Below, piece by piece: positions 53,269 through 61,885 of a DNA stretch of 64,000 nucleotides (position 1 is its first letter; each line of letters opens with the position of its first letter). Position numbers and translations under genes: made by a program. This stretch comes from Bacteroidales bacterium (GTDB taxonomy: Bacteria; Bacteroidota; Bacteroidia; Bacteroidales; JACABE01), in assembly GCA_023251515.1 (NCBI GenBank), contig JAHEYQ010000001.1:1-64000 (forward strand), read 5' to 3'. The notes beneath the pieces are model-generated. The model searched no databases and was not told the origin of the DNA. It saw only the letters and a list, made by a program, of their open reading frames with translations.

Positions 53269-53571
53269 TTATTCTTCTGATTTTTCTCTTACAATAATAA
53301 AAATATCTTCATTGTCTCGTTTTAAAAGATATTTTTCTCTTGCAAATTTTTCCAATGTGTTGATATTTGTGTTTAATTCATAAATAGCTTGCTTATCTTT
53401 AGCTATTTCTTTTGCATAATATTCTTTCTTTCGTTGTAAATCACTAAGTTCGTTGTTAAGTTTTATTTGCGAAATAATGTTGTTTTTGTCAATCGCAGTC
53501 ATCCAGATTGCAAAAACAAGGATTGTTATAAAGTATTTATTCTTAATTATTTGCAAAGTTTTTTTTAACAT
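53269..53571 (-). CDS. FtsB/DivIC-like septum formation initiator
   Basis: 100 residues from Met at 53571 (MLKKTLQIIKNK). The frame extends to 53592, but a TAAATTTG promoter box at 53594-53601 favours the later start. Short cytoplasmic part, one membrane helix (about 11-29), a coiled coil (about 35-72, NNELSDLQRKKEYYAKEIAKD), then EKFAREKYLLKRDNEDIFII, the conserved end of the DivIC/FtsB family. These proteins link FtsL and FtsQ in the divisome. Confidence 0.85.
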   Translation of the reverse strand: MLKKTLQIIKNKYFITILVFAIWMTAIDKNNIISQIKLNNELSDLQRKKEYYAKEIAKDKQAIYELNTNINTLEKFAREKYLLKRDNEDIFIIVREKSEE

Positions 53572-53719
53572 GGTTTTAATTTTTTTATACATGCAAATTT
53601 ACAACAGAAAATCCAAGTATTTTAATGAAATAAAAATCTTTTTAACTTTCAGATGTTGATAATAGAGATTAAAATGGTATTAAATTTTGCAATTTATTCG
53701 TTCTTAATAAATTATAGAA

Positions 53720-54289
53720 TTATTTTTTGCTGAGCAAAATCCCAAAATGATATGGTTCTAATATAAATTCCTGTTTAATAATTTTAAATTTTTCAAAATC
53801 AATTAAATTCATTATTTCTTCAGGTTTTAATCTGATATTTAAATCAGGTCCTCTTGGTGTATAAATATCACATCTCCAATGTATTATGCCGATTTTTCCA
53901 CTTTTCTTTAATATTCTGAATGTTTCTTTAAAGAATAATTCAGGTTGTTCATTATGTAAAATATTGAAAAGCATCACATAATCAATTGAAGATGAAGGAA
54001 GCAAAGTAGTTTCTTCTAAAATATCTTTTTGCAGTAATATGATATTTTTTATATTTTCATTATCTGCTTTCTTTTTTACATGTTCAATCATTTGTGAATC
54101 AATATCAAAAGCATAAATATTGCCTTTTATTTTTTTTGATACTTCAATTGTAAAAGTACCATAACCACAACCAATTTCTACAATATTTCTGGTCTGATTA
54201 TTGATTTCCAATTCTGATAGAATATTATTTACATCAAAAAATGATTTCCATAAATTTTCTTCCGGCATTCCGCTATCTCTAACTTTCAT
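53720..54289 (-). CDS. Class I SAM-dependent methyltransferase
   Basis: 189 residues. SAM-binding motif I VEIGCGYGTFTIEV near residue 40, the acidic end of strand 2 AFDID, motif IV region YVMLFNILHN and post-motif GKIGIIHWR. Substrate unknown; the fold belongs to the UbiE/small-molecule group. Starts 10 nt after the fucosidase stop on the same strand. Confidence 0.85.
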   Translation of the reverse strand: MKVRDSGMPEENLWKSFFDVNNILSELEINNQTRNIVEIGCGYGTFTIEVSKKIKGNIYAFDIDSQMIEHVKKKADNENIKNIILLQKDILEETTLLPSSSIDYVMLFNILHNEQPELFFKETFRILKKSGKIGIIHWRCDIYTPRGPDLNIRLKPEEIMNLIDFEKFKIIKQEFILEPYHFGILLSKK

Positions 54290-54299
54290 CTGTTTACTA

Positions 54300-55634
54300 T
54301 TAATTAAATCCTCCCTGACCTCTATATAATTTAAGTGGTTTGTCGAGTTTGAGTTTTAAAACTGTAACATATTTATCTTTTGTATTTTCAGGAACGTCAA
54401 TATAAACTAAGCCAGGCACCGAACTCCAGGATATTTTCCCAACAATTTTGGGTGTTAAATGAACATTTGTACCAACTACTTGAATATCTTCAATTTTATT
54501 AATTAATCCTTTTAGCATGATATTTCCACTAACATTGGCATGCAGAAAAAGATAGAGTGTAGTTGAGTCTTTTGAAATTGTTGATGGACCGTAGAAATGT
54601 CCTTGAGGTAAGCCCCCGACTGTTGAAAAAATAGCTTCACCATTTTTTTTATTCCAATTGCCCAATTCACTGAATATAAATAGTTGTTCTTCAGGAATAC
54701 TGCCATCTTCCCGTGGTCCCATATCAAGTAAAAGATTTCCTCCGTTCGAAACGGCATCAATAAAAATTGTGATTATTTCATATGGTGTTTTCCATGCAGT
54801 ATCAGGTTGATACCCCCAACTGTCATTTGAAGTCATACACAATTCCCACCAATTGTATTTTGGTCGAGTTACCGGAAAATTTTGTTCAGGTGTATCATAA
54901 TCGCCATAACCTTGCAATCTTCCGTTTATGATAGCCTTTGGATTATAGGTAGTTATAATTTTTTTGATTTTCTGAGATTCCCATTCTTCAGCATTGTGTT
55001 CCCAATCGCCATCAAACCACCATAAATCAGGATTGTAATTTTTTGCGAGTTCATTAATTTGGCCTTGAAAAAAATCACGAAACCGATTCCATCTTTTGTA
55101 ATCATTTTCAATTTTGTAACGGGAACTATCTTTTAAAAAGCCTGGATAATCATTAAAACTCCAATCAATTAAAGAATAATATGCACCACATTTAATGTTT
55201 CTTTTTCTCAATTCCTCAAAAAAAGGCTTAATCATATCACGTTTGGCTGGTGTAACTTTTACAATACTTAAATTATTCATTTTGGTATCATACATTGAAA
55301 CTCCATCATGATGTTTTGTTGTAATTACAGCATATTGAGCTCCGGTTTCTTTAATAATATCAGCCCATTTAGCAGGATCGTAATTTTTTAATGTAAAACC
55401 ATCTAATTGCTTCATATAATCGGAATACGAAATTCTTTTGTTATGAAAGCTCCATGATTCACCAATGCCATTTACTGCATAAATTCCTGTATGTATGAAA
55501 ATTCCAAGCTTTGCATCTGAAAACCATTGCATTTTTTCAGCTATTTCTGAAGTTTCAATTTTGTTTTGAGAATATAATTTTGTTAATGACAACAAAATGA
55601 ACAAGATAATAAAGCATACTTTTTTTGATTTCAT
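54300..55634 (-). CDS. Alpha-L-fucosidase, GH29
   Basis: 444 residues from Met at 55634, chosen because MKSKKVCFIILFILL gives a clean signal peptide (ending LYSQ); the frame opens 24 nt earlier. GH29 features: WFSDAKLGIFIHTGIYAV, TTKHHDGVSMYDT, and the catalytic nucleophile Asp208 in WWFDGDWE. The acid/base of GH29 varies and is not assigned here. Periplasmic or surface enzyme that releases fucose from glycans. No polysaccharide-locus partners (SusC/D) are adjacent, so it acts outside a visible PUL. Confidence 0.92.
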   Translation of the reverse strand: MKSKKVCFIILFILLSLTKLYSQNKIETSEIAEKMQWFSDAKLGIFIHTGIYAVNGIGESWSFHNKRISYSDYMKQLDGFTLKNYDPAKWADIIKETGAQYAVITTKHHDGVSMYDTKMNNLSIVKVTPAKRDMIKPFFEELRKRNIKCGAYYSLIDWSFNDYPGFLKDSSRYKIENDYKRWNRFRDFFQGQINELAKNYNPDLWWFDGDWEHNAEEWESQKIKKIITTYNPKAIINGRLQGYGDYDTPEQNFPVTRPKYNWWELCMTSNDSWGYQPDTAWKTPYEIITIFIDAVSNGGNLLLDMGPREDGSIPEEQLFIFSELGNWNKKNGEAIFSTVGGLPQGHFYGPSTISKDSTTLYLFLHANVSGNIMLKGLINKIEDIQVVGTNVHLTPKIVGKISWSSVPGLVYIDVPENTKDKYVTVLKLKLDKPLKLYRGQGGFN

Positions 55635-55753
55635 AGCCCAAATTTGATTTTTTTTCAAAAATAACTATTTTTCAATACATAAAAAATAATTTATTGATAA
55701 TTTTATTTCCTTAACATAATTTGTTTTCTTGATACATTAGAATTAGAGATTCT

Positions 55754-55990
55754 TTAATTGATTATTTCCATTTTTTTCATTAGAAATGAGGCATTTAATT
55801 TGTTACTAATTCCATTTTTTAATTTGTAATCAAAAATTAATTGATCTTGGGTTAATTCCACTTCAAAACAATAATTTTGAACATAATTTGGATGTTTTTT
55901 TTCCAGATCTCCGATTGATAAATCATGTGTAGCTATAATTGCAACCGATTTTTGTGAAATTAATTTCTCTAAAAGACCCAAAGTGCCATT
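55754..55990 (-). pseudogene. C-terminal remnant of a MutS-family ATPase gene
   Basis: Only about 75 residues remain: LLEKLISQKSVAIIATHDLSIGDLEKKHPN through FDYKLKNGISNKLNASFLMKK. This is the end of the MutS domain V ATPase (the H-loop region ATHD and the terminal helix), which in Bacteroidetes belongs to proteins of roughly 500-600 residues. Reading upstream, the frame meets a stop at once in non-homologous sequence, and phage genes begin there. The rest of the gene should lie beyond the far end of the prophage. It is not an independent small gene. Confidence 0.8.
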
Positions 55991-55994
55991 TTAT

Positions 55995-56046
55995 AATTCC
56001 AAAAACGAAAAGTACAATTCTAAAAAACGAAAAGTACAATTTTTCG
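55995..56046. repeat. Direct repeats at the prophage end
   Basis: AAAAACGAAAAGTACAATT occurs at 56001-56019 and again at 56023-56041, 22 bp apart, followed by TTTTCG, an inverted half of the core. The spacing is about two helical turns. Situated right beside the truncated host gene, they look like transposase or integrase binding sites of the phage terminus. Confidence 0.65.
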
Positions 56047-56075
56047 CAAATTTAAACATTATTTGAATACTATTT

Positions 56076-56104
56076 AAAAGGCAGTCAAAAGACTGCCTTT
56101 TTTT
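56076..56104. terminator. Bidirectional terminator after the Dam gene
   Basis: 11-bp stem AAAAGGCAGTC/GACTGCCTTTT with a 4-nt loop. T runs follow on both strands (T7 plus, T4 minus). Confidence 0.8.
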
Positions 56105-56106
56105 GT

Positions 56107-56910
56107 TTAAATTATGTAATTAGCTGTGAGTACTTCTGTTTTCTTTTTCTTTAATTTTGAAGCACTGCATCTCATTTCTATATGTTTTGTGTACCAACCG
56201 TGCTCTTTGATATGCTTATCAAGTATATCAGTTGGAAAACTTGACAGCAAGAACTTGCCTTTTATGCCGGATAAATTTTTTAAAAGTTTGTCATAATCAT
56301 CCTCACTATAACCATCATAATGACCGCATGCAGTATTTATATAAGGTGGATCAACATAGAAAAACGAATCTTCACTATCACGTGAAAATATAACATAATT
56401 TGCATCAGCACATTCAACCTGTACGTTTTGCAATCTTATAGCTAAATCTTCAGTAAATGCTTCCTTTTTGTTTTTTACTTTCAAAGATACCTTGTTATCT
56501 TTTCGCTCATATCCCCAATTGTTGGTTAGAATACTTTGAACACTTTGATTAGCTAACATCCATACAGCCCAGGCTCTTTTTATTTCTGAAAACATGTGAG
56601 GATTCTGAAAAATTACCCATGCATCATTGTGCTGAAGTCTGCTATGAAGACTTATCCTTACAAGTTTTTCAAGGCTCACAAAGTCATTCTGAACTACTTT
56701 ATAAAAATTAATTACCTCCTGATTTGTATCATTAATCACTTCTACATGACTTGGTTCTTTACCGAAAAACACAGCAGCTCCACCGCAAAACGGTTCGCAA
56801 TACAACCTGTGTTCAGGTATTAGTTCTAAAATTGTTGTGCATAATTGTTGTTTGCCTCCGAAGTAAGTTAATGGCGGACGGAGTACCACTTTCATTTTTT
56901 GTTGTGTCAT
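56107..56910 (-). CDS. Phage D12-class N6-adenine DNA methyltransferase (Dam-like)
   Basis: 267 residues. Motifs in D12 order: PPLTYFGGKQQL (SAM-binding start), EPFCGGAAVFFGKEP (motif I), and catalytic FFYVDPPY (motif IV, near residue 175). No restriction partner is adjacent, so it is an orphan phage methylase, likely protecting phage DNA or timing phage functions. It is the last gene before the prophage end, the place of the mom modification gene in Mu. Its start lies directly beside a divergent promoter-like box for the structured RNA region. Confidence 0.92.
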   Translation of the reverse strand: MTQQKMKVVLRPPLTYFGGKQQLCTTILELIPEHRLYCEPFCGGAAVFFGKEPSHVEVINDTNQEVINFYKVVQNDFVSLEKLVRISLHSRLQHNDAWVIFQNPHMFSEIKRAWAVWMLANQSVQSILTNNWGYERKDNKVSLKVKNKKEAFTEDLAIRLQNVQVECADANYVIFSRDSEDSFFYVDPPYINTACGHYDGYSEDDYDKLLKNLSGIKGKFLLSSFPTDILDKHIKEHGWYTKHIEMRCSASKLKKKKTEVLTANYII

Positions 56911-56921
56911 TTTATTTGTTT

Positions 56922-56951
56922 ATTGTTATTATTGAATTTTTATTAATTTTG
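56922..56951 (+). promoter_or_regulatory. Promoter-like element for a plus-strand phage RNA
   Basis: TAATTTTG at 56944-56951 is an exact -7 box. ATTG at 56922-56925, 18 bp upstream, is a 3-of-4 match to the -33 box. Transcription would start near 56958, away from dam. Confidence 0.4.
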
Positions 56952-57088
56952 CAGCCTACCACTTATTTCATACAATAAAAAAAGGTGATAACGCACCGTA
57001 AAGGCATTGAAGCCTCTACTCGGGTGCGTTATCACCTAAATTTTGTAAGCGATGTGGTAGTTGCTTACGAAAAGTAGGGGCTTTTTTT
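56952..57088 (+). ncRNA. Candidate structured phage RNA with pseudoknot and terminator
   Basis: P1 is a perfect 15-bp stem (AGGTGATAACGCACC 56983-56997 with 57023-57037). Its loop holds an inner AGGC/GCCT stem and AAGCCTCTACT (57010-57020), which can pair over 11 bp with AGTAGGGGCTT (57073-57083). One of these pairs is U-G on the plus strand but A-C on the minus strand. P2 is GTAAGC/GCTTAC (57045-57050, 57063-57068), and its loop GTGGTAG can pair with CTACCAC at 56956-56962. T7 follows (57082-57088). On the minus strand P1 plus T7 (56976-56982) forms an ordinary terminator for the late genes, which is the simpler reading. No known RNA family recognised. Confidence 0.45.
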
Positions 57089-57485
57089 ATGTAAACCCCA
57101 CTAAAATTACGATACCTGAAATTAAAGATAATACCTGGCTTAAATAATATTTCCAGCCATTAAGCAAAATATCAGTCTGGCTTGTAGTTCCTGTATCATC
57201 TGAAGCATCATAAAAAAGTTTTTTAAATCTGATATAATTGATAATGTAATCATACGGCATCCAGCTTATTAATAGTACTGAAATTACTTTCAAAATTGCA
57301 TTTATATCAATTGTGTTGAATGAATTTGTAAATATTATAGCAATTACCATAACCCTGATAAATGCTCCGATATTATGCCAGATTTTTCCATACAATTTAT
57401 GAAAACCATTTTGAGCCCATTTCAGAAAATATCCGTTGTAAGCAGATATTAATATGATGAACAAAATGCTAATTGCTACTTTCAT
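57087..57485 (-). CDS. Phage membrane protein, possible holin
   Basis: 132 residues with three to four membrane helices (about 2-20, 40-58, 62-80, 110-130) and few charges. Located between the fibre genes and the Dam gene, where lysis genes often sit, so a holin is plausible. There is no endolysin gene next to it in the window. No family motif recognised. Its start overlaps the upstream small gene by 17 nt. Confidence 0.55.
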   Translation of the reverse strand: MKVAISILFIILISAYNGYFLKWAQNGFHKLYGKIWHNIGAFIRVMVIAIIFTNSFNTIDINAILKVISVLLISWMPYDYIINYIRFKKLFYDASDDTGTTSQTDILLNGWKYYLSQVLSLISGIVILVGFT

Positions 57486-57681
57486 CTTTCAACTTATTTA
57501 ATTCTTCATCACTTAATTCAAATGGCAGATTATCGGCCGGAAAACTGATATTTGTATCTGTTTTCAGAATATCATCTCCATCACGAGTTTCCAAATCGCA
57601 TAGCACAGAACCATCTGCCTGTATTTCTTTTACATGAGCTATATTATAGCCATCAAAATTTATTTCTTTTGTAATCATCAT
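57469..57681 (-). CDS. Small acidic phage protein
   Basis: 70 residues, acidic, beta-rich first half (KEINFDGYNIAHVKEIQADGSVLCDLETRDG) and a helical acidic tail (LSDEELNKLKDESSN). Overlaps the fibre gene by one base and the putative holin by 17, so it is translated in the late operon. Function unknown; small proteins at this place may assist fibre assembly. Confidence 0.6.
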   Translation of the reverse strand: MMITKEINFDGYNIAHVKEIQADGSVLCDLETRDGDDILKTDTNISFPADNLPFELSDEELNKLKDESSN

Positions 57682-60113
57682 TAATCCTTTCTTCTTAATA
57701 AAACCATAATATCTATTCCACCTGTGCCGTTGCCAGTGCAGTTAAATCTTAGTGTCATGTTGTTTGCGTTGTCAACGACGCAATCGCCCAACTGAGCAAA
57801 TTTGCGTGTTTTACCATTGTTGATTGTTTTTGCTGAAATAAGAGTATCATTGTCGGATGCAGGATTTAAAATTGCCTGAAAATTAGTAATATTTCCTGCT
57901 GTTAAAGTGTTTCTGAGCGTTATCATCTCAACCATGTAGCCATCGGGAATTGCCATATCTTTATTGGCAGTTCCTGAAGCTATATTGGTTGTGAAATTGC
58001 CTGTCCAGGCTTTTTGGATTAGAGGTTTTTCAATCAAAGTTAAACCCCCATTAACCGTTGCATGATTGCCATTGCCAGATGAATCAATTACATTTAAAGT
58101 TCCTGAGTTTTCGCCTTTTAATTCTAAAATACATCCGATTTGTATAACTGAAATACTATCTAATTTTAAATCACAAGCAGTATTTCTGCTTATATAAAAC
58201 AAAGATGCTGAAGCAATAAATGTAAATGTATAAGTGCCTATTGCATTTATAATATTAGAACTTGCTCCGCTATTTCCAAATCTAATTGAGCCTGATGTAT
58301 AATCAGAACATATAGCTACTATTTTATAACTGCGACCAACTACTAAAATATTTGAATTGCAATATTGATAACTACCATCAGATATGCAATTTAATTTTCC
58401 ACCTGAAATTGTAAACGTAGATGACAATATCCATCCTGTCGCAGAACCAAAATCACCGTTAGTTGTTTTTTCTAAATTATTTGCTGATTTATCCGTATAA
58501 TTCACTGTATTATTAGCTATACCGTTATTGAAAAAATTAAAATAATCAGCTGCAACGAGCGGACGATTAAATAATAATAAATTGCTTATTTTCCCTGCAA
58601 CATGTGTTGTTGTTTTACCGTATTCAAATGTAGTAGCTGTAAATGCATCGCACGAAATTGCTACAAAATTCCATTTATTTAAAGTCAATGCAGTTGTTGT
58701 AAATGTATTCACATTCACAGTTGCATTTGTTATTGATGACCCTAATACTATTGCATTTCCTGAGCTAATACTTACAGTCAAATTTGTGCCAAAATTCAAA
58801 ATACCTTTATTATTTTCAGTTGGATATATCCAAAAACAAAAAGCATTTACCAATCCAACAAATCCAGATGATAAATAGCCACTAATTCCATCTGTTTGAT
58901 AGCCTTTTTTATCTTCACCCCAACTCCATAACAGTTTTGTAGTTACATCAATAGTTGAATTAGCAATCTTAGAGTTAGTAACTCCCAAATCCTTAATCCG
59001 CATTTTACTGATTAAATTTTCAACGTAACTTTCAAGTGTTACATTATCCGCATAATTAGTGATCGTATTATTACTCCCGATAAGCTGCTGCAAAGCTTCT
59101 GTAAGATGTGTTAGTCCAATTTGACCTAATGCAATATCAGTACCCATCCATTTAGCTACCAAACGGCTTACTACATCATCCACAGCCAGCTTCCAAATAG
59201 CTGTTAAAGCGTTCAAAGTCGCTAAATCAGTATGCTCATGTGCTTTGCTGGCTGCTGTGTCGTAACCTGCCTTCACCAAGTCGGTAATAAGGTCAAGCAC
59301 AGCCTTATTTGAATGAGTATGATTATTTGATACAGCAGAATCGTAAGCTGCTTTTAACTCGCTTGTAAGGTCGTTCGCTGATAAGCCTTTTCCTGCAACT
59401 TTGTCAACTTTATTTGCTAATGTATTTAAAATTGTAGCTACAAGATTCGGGTCATTCTGAAATATATCAGCAATTTCTTTTAAAGTATCGAAAGCGGCAG
59501 GTGCACCATTTATAATGTCATCTTTAACCTGATTGATTAAATTGGTTAAATTAGCATTTTCGTCATTGACAAACGACTGCAAAATATCAATAGAATTTTG
59601 ATAGTATTCTTCATCAGCGTCAAATCTTGCTCTAAATTCTTCTTTTATAAGTTCATCCTGATCGAATACAAATTGTACCGTATCGTCTATTCGACCATCA
59701 AGAAGATTTACAAACACATTCAACCAGTTAATTATATCCTGATTTTCTGGCACAGAACCCGGGTCAGCCAAAATTGATTTCTTAAAAAATAAATTGAAAA
59801 CATCAGAATTTTGTATTATATCTCCTGTAGTATTTTTAACCAAAAACTGAAAACCAACTATTTTTGAAAATGTCAAAACCTGTGGTACCAAAAAAGCAAT
59901 TTCTCCATCAACTTCATTCAAAGGAGGAAATTGAATTTTTTGTTCGACACCAGATTGATTAGTATAGATAGCATCAAGATATTTATTTAATGAGTTCCAG
60001 CTTTTAGGTATTTCAAACAATAGTTTTGTAGCATTGTTTTCACCCTCAAAGTTTGTAGTATTCTCAATAAATACCTGTCCTTTTTCGTTAATTTTTACTA
60101 CTATTTGTCTCAT
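57681..60113 (-). CDS. Phage receptor-binding/tail fibre protein with LamG-like domain
   Basis: 810 residues. N-terminal beta domain (about 1-115) resembling baseplate upper protein BppU, which joins receptor binders to the baseplate. Then a helical linker with two HxHxN-type repeats (NNHTHSNKAVLDLITDLVKAGYD, SKAHEHTDLATLNAL), common in trimeric fibres. A concanavalin/LamG-like segment follows (about 405-530, KGYQTDGISGYLSSGFVG, FCFWIYPTENN), then a second carbohydrate-binding-like beta domain (about 550-640). Likely the host-recognition protein. The C-terminal 110 residues form another small beta domain. Confidence 0.8.
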   Translation of the reverse strand: MRQIVVKINEKGQVFIENTTNFEGENNATKLLFEIPKSWNSLNKYLDAIYTNQSGVEQKIQFPPLNEVDGEIAFLVPQVLTFSKIVGFQFLVKNTTGDIIQNSDVFNLFFKKSILADPGSVPENQDIINWLNVFVNLLDGRIDDTVQFVFDQDELIKEEFRARFDADEEYYQNSIDILQSFVNDENANLTNLINQVKDDIINGAPAAFDTLKEIADIFQNDPNLVATILNTLANKVDKVAGKGLSANDLTSELKAAYDSAVSNNHTHSNKAVLDLITDLVKAGYDTAASKAHEHTDLATLNALTAIWKLAVDDVVSRLVAKWMGTDIALGQIGLTHLTEALQQLIGSNNTITNYADNVTLESYVENLISKMRIKDLGVTNSKIANSTIDVTTKLLWSWGEDKKGYQTDGISGYLSSGFVGLVNAFCFWIYPTENNKGILNFGTNLTVSISSGNAIVLGSSITNATVNVNTFTTTALTLNKWNFVAISCDAFTATTFEYGKTTTHVAGKISNLLLFNRPLVAADYFNFFNNGIANNTVNYTDKSANNLEKTTNGDFGSATGWILSSTFTISGGKLNCISDGSYQYCNSNILVVGRSYKIVAICSDYTSGSIRFGNSGASSNIINAIGTYTFTFIASASLFYISRNTACDLKLDSISVIQIGCILELKGENSGTLNVIDSSGNGNHATVNGGLTLIEKPLIQKAWTGNFTTNIASGTANKDMAIPDGYMVEMITLRNTLTAGNITNFQAILNPASDNDTLISAKTINNGKTRKFAQLGDCVVDNANNMTLRFNCTGNGTGGIDIMVLLRRKD

Positions 60114-60116
60114 CTG

Positions 60117-60563
60117 CTATTCTTTTACAAAATTGAATGTTATAAATATTTTGGATGTAGCACTATCATCATAAGCTGGACTAATAATTATATTTTTTGT
60201 ACTTCCATTTTCTGTAAATTCAACATTTTTAATATTATTTAAAATTAATACACCATCGCTTTTAATTTCATTGATTTGTATCAATTTAAAATATTTTTGT
60301 GTAAATGCATGTTCATCAGACTCGAAACTATAAACTATAGGTTCATTACTAAGAATCGTACCGGGTTCAAAAATTAAAGTCTTCTGTAAAATTTCAAATC
60401 TATCACCCTCTTCATTAATAAATATACCCACTGTTTTTTCTCGTAAATCAGAATGATCTATAATTTTATCAATGTAAATATTATCAATCAATTCACGAAA
60501 TGTTGCTTCAGAAGGCCTTTCACCTGTTTTAAATTTTTCTATCATTGAATCAATATATTCCAT
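60117..60563 (-). CDS. Phage tail-region protein, uncharacterised
   Basis: 148 residues, soluble. A helical start (EYIDSMIEKFKTGERPSEATFRELIDNIY) of the type seen at the N-terminus of Bacteroidetes phage structural proteins, followed by beta strands. Sits between two fibre-type genes, 3 nt from one and 11 nt from the other. Probably a fibre or its adaptor; function not established. Confidence 0.6.
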   Translation of the reverse strand: MEYIDSMIEKFKTGERPSEATFRELIDNIYIDKIIDHSDLREKTVGIFINEEGDRFEILQKTLIFEPGTILSNEPIVYSFESDEHAFTQKYFKLIQINEIKSDGVLILNNIKNVEFTENGSTKNIIISPAYDDSATSKIFITFNFVKE

Positions 60564-60574
60564 GTGTTTAAATT

Positions 60575-61378
60575 TTAAAGTTTGTAACTAATTCCATCTA
60601 ATTGAACTTGCGATGCTAAAGGCACAGCATAAACATAGCCATCAGTTCCAATTTGGCATGTTGAAAATGCCCTTGTTTTAGATGGTCGGTATTTTTGTGT
60701 CAACTGGAACATCGCATTACTATTTGAGGCACCTTTAATAATCACTCCTTTTAGATGAACAACACCAAAATTGTCAATTTTATAGCCGGCTGTTTCCAAA
60801 GTTCCACCTCCATTGCCCCAGTCGTTTATAAATCCTGAACCAACTTCTTTCCATGTTTCTTCATTAGCCATTAATTTTTGAACTAATTCAGAAGTCGTAA
60901 TTTTAGCAATCAAATCAGAACTTGAGTATAATTCAAGTATTTTATCTTGAATAGTTGTAGCATACGCAGGCATATAATCAGTTACACCAATTTGACTTTC
61001 TGGAAGCATACCATAAAATAATTTTGATTGTCTTATTTCGTAGGTATCATGGTTTTGCCTATACGCTCCATCAATATGATAACTTACATCTAAACCCCAA
61101 TAAAGACCATATCCAGCTTGAGGTGTAGAAGGAATTGTTACAGAGCCCGCAACAACTTTCAATATTTCACCAAAAAAACAAATATAGCCAGATGACCAGC
61201 TATACACTAACCCTACATTTGTAACAACACAACCACTTATTTTAAAACTGTTTGAAGCCGTTACTCCAAAAACTGAAACCAATCCTTTAAATGCATCTCT
61301 TACCGAAGCATCAATAAAAGCTATATCGTCAGAAAATAGCTTAGTTCCTCCATTTACATTTGTTCTAAATCTGTTCAT
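60575..61378 (-). CDS. Phage tail fibre-like structural protein
   Basis: 267 residues. Middle region typical of phage tail proteins (GYICFFGEILKVVAGSV, QAGYGLYWGLDVSYH); the C-terminal part has NDWGNGGGTLETAGYKIDNFGVVHLKGVII followed by MFQLTQKYRPSKT, a pattern common at the tips of fibres. Follows the I-like gene by 3 nt. Structural role well supported, exact place in the virion not. Confidence 0.7.
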   Translation of the reverse strand: MNRFRTNVNGGTKLFSDDIAFIDASVRDAFKGLVSVFGVTASNSFKISGCVVTNVGLVYSWSSGYICFFGEILKVVAGSVTIPSTPQAGYGLYWGLDVSYHIDGAYRQNHDTYEIRQSKLFYGMLPESQIGVTDYMPAYATTIQDKILELYSSSDLIAKITTSELVQKLMANEETWKEVGSGFINDWGNGGGTLETAGYKIDNFGVVHLKGVIIKGASNSNAMFQLTQKYRPSKTRAFSTCQIGTDGYVYAVPLASQVQLDGISYKL

Positions 61379-61381
61379 GCT

Positions 61382-61885
61382 TTAAAAACTTAAAATTTGA
61401 TACCTTTTCCCTGCCATTTTATAATATTCTACATAATATCTGAATGAATTCATAAAATCAATATCAGCTGTTAAATCAGCATACATTGTGGCAGGAACTC
61501 TAACATTGTAATTTATTGTGATAATTTCTGATTTATTAATCAATTCGGTTTCATCTTCATTTTCAGCTTTGTTATAAATTACAATTTCATCAACAATACC
61601 TTCAGCTTTATTGTATAAAATATGATATTCTTCATTGCTTAAATCTTCAATATATATATTACGATGTATAATGTCGAATTTATCATTTAGCAATTTTTCA
61701 ATATAAATCGTTTGTGGTGTAAAATTCAGTTTTTCATCACATATCGCTTTATAGCTTACAAAATACTGATACAATTGCTTAATAGGAGCAATCAGAGATT
61801 TCAACAAACAGTAAAACTTCGGTTTGTATAACAAAGCCGAAGGTGTAATCTGCTTAATTAATATGTCGTAATCCAAACTAAACAT
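61382..61885 (-). CDS. Phage tail protein, gpI-like
   Basis: 167 residues. Placed after the baseplate J gene with an 8-nt overlap, as gpI/gp48 always is in Mu- and P2-like phages. Sequence similarity to gpI is not obvious by eye; it is helical at the start and beta-rich later (FDIIHRNIYIEDLSNEEYHILYNKAEG). Call rests on position and size. Confidence 0.55.
   Translation of the reverse strand: MFSLDYDILIKQITPSALLYKPKFYCLLKSLIAPIKQLYQYFVSYKAICDEKLNFTPQTIYIEKLLNDKFDIIHRNIYIEDLSNEEYHILYNKAEGIVDEIVIYNKAENEDETELINKSEIITINYNVRVPATMYADLTADIDFMNSFRYYVEYYKMAGKRYQILSF

Noticed and set aside
55754..55981. Independent 75-residue gene
   Set aside because: The sequence is the exact C-terminal end of MutS-family ATPases, starts with TTG in mid-domain and abuts the prophage end, so it is a remnant.
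56952..57088. Retron ncRNA or known riboswitch
   Set aside because: No reverse transcriptase gene is nearby, no conserved priming guanosine context is evident, and no aptamer core I know matches. Kept only as an unnamed structured region.
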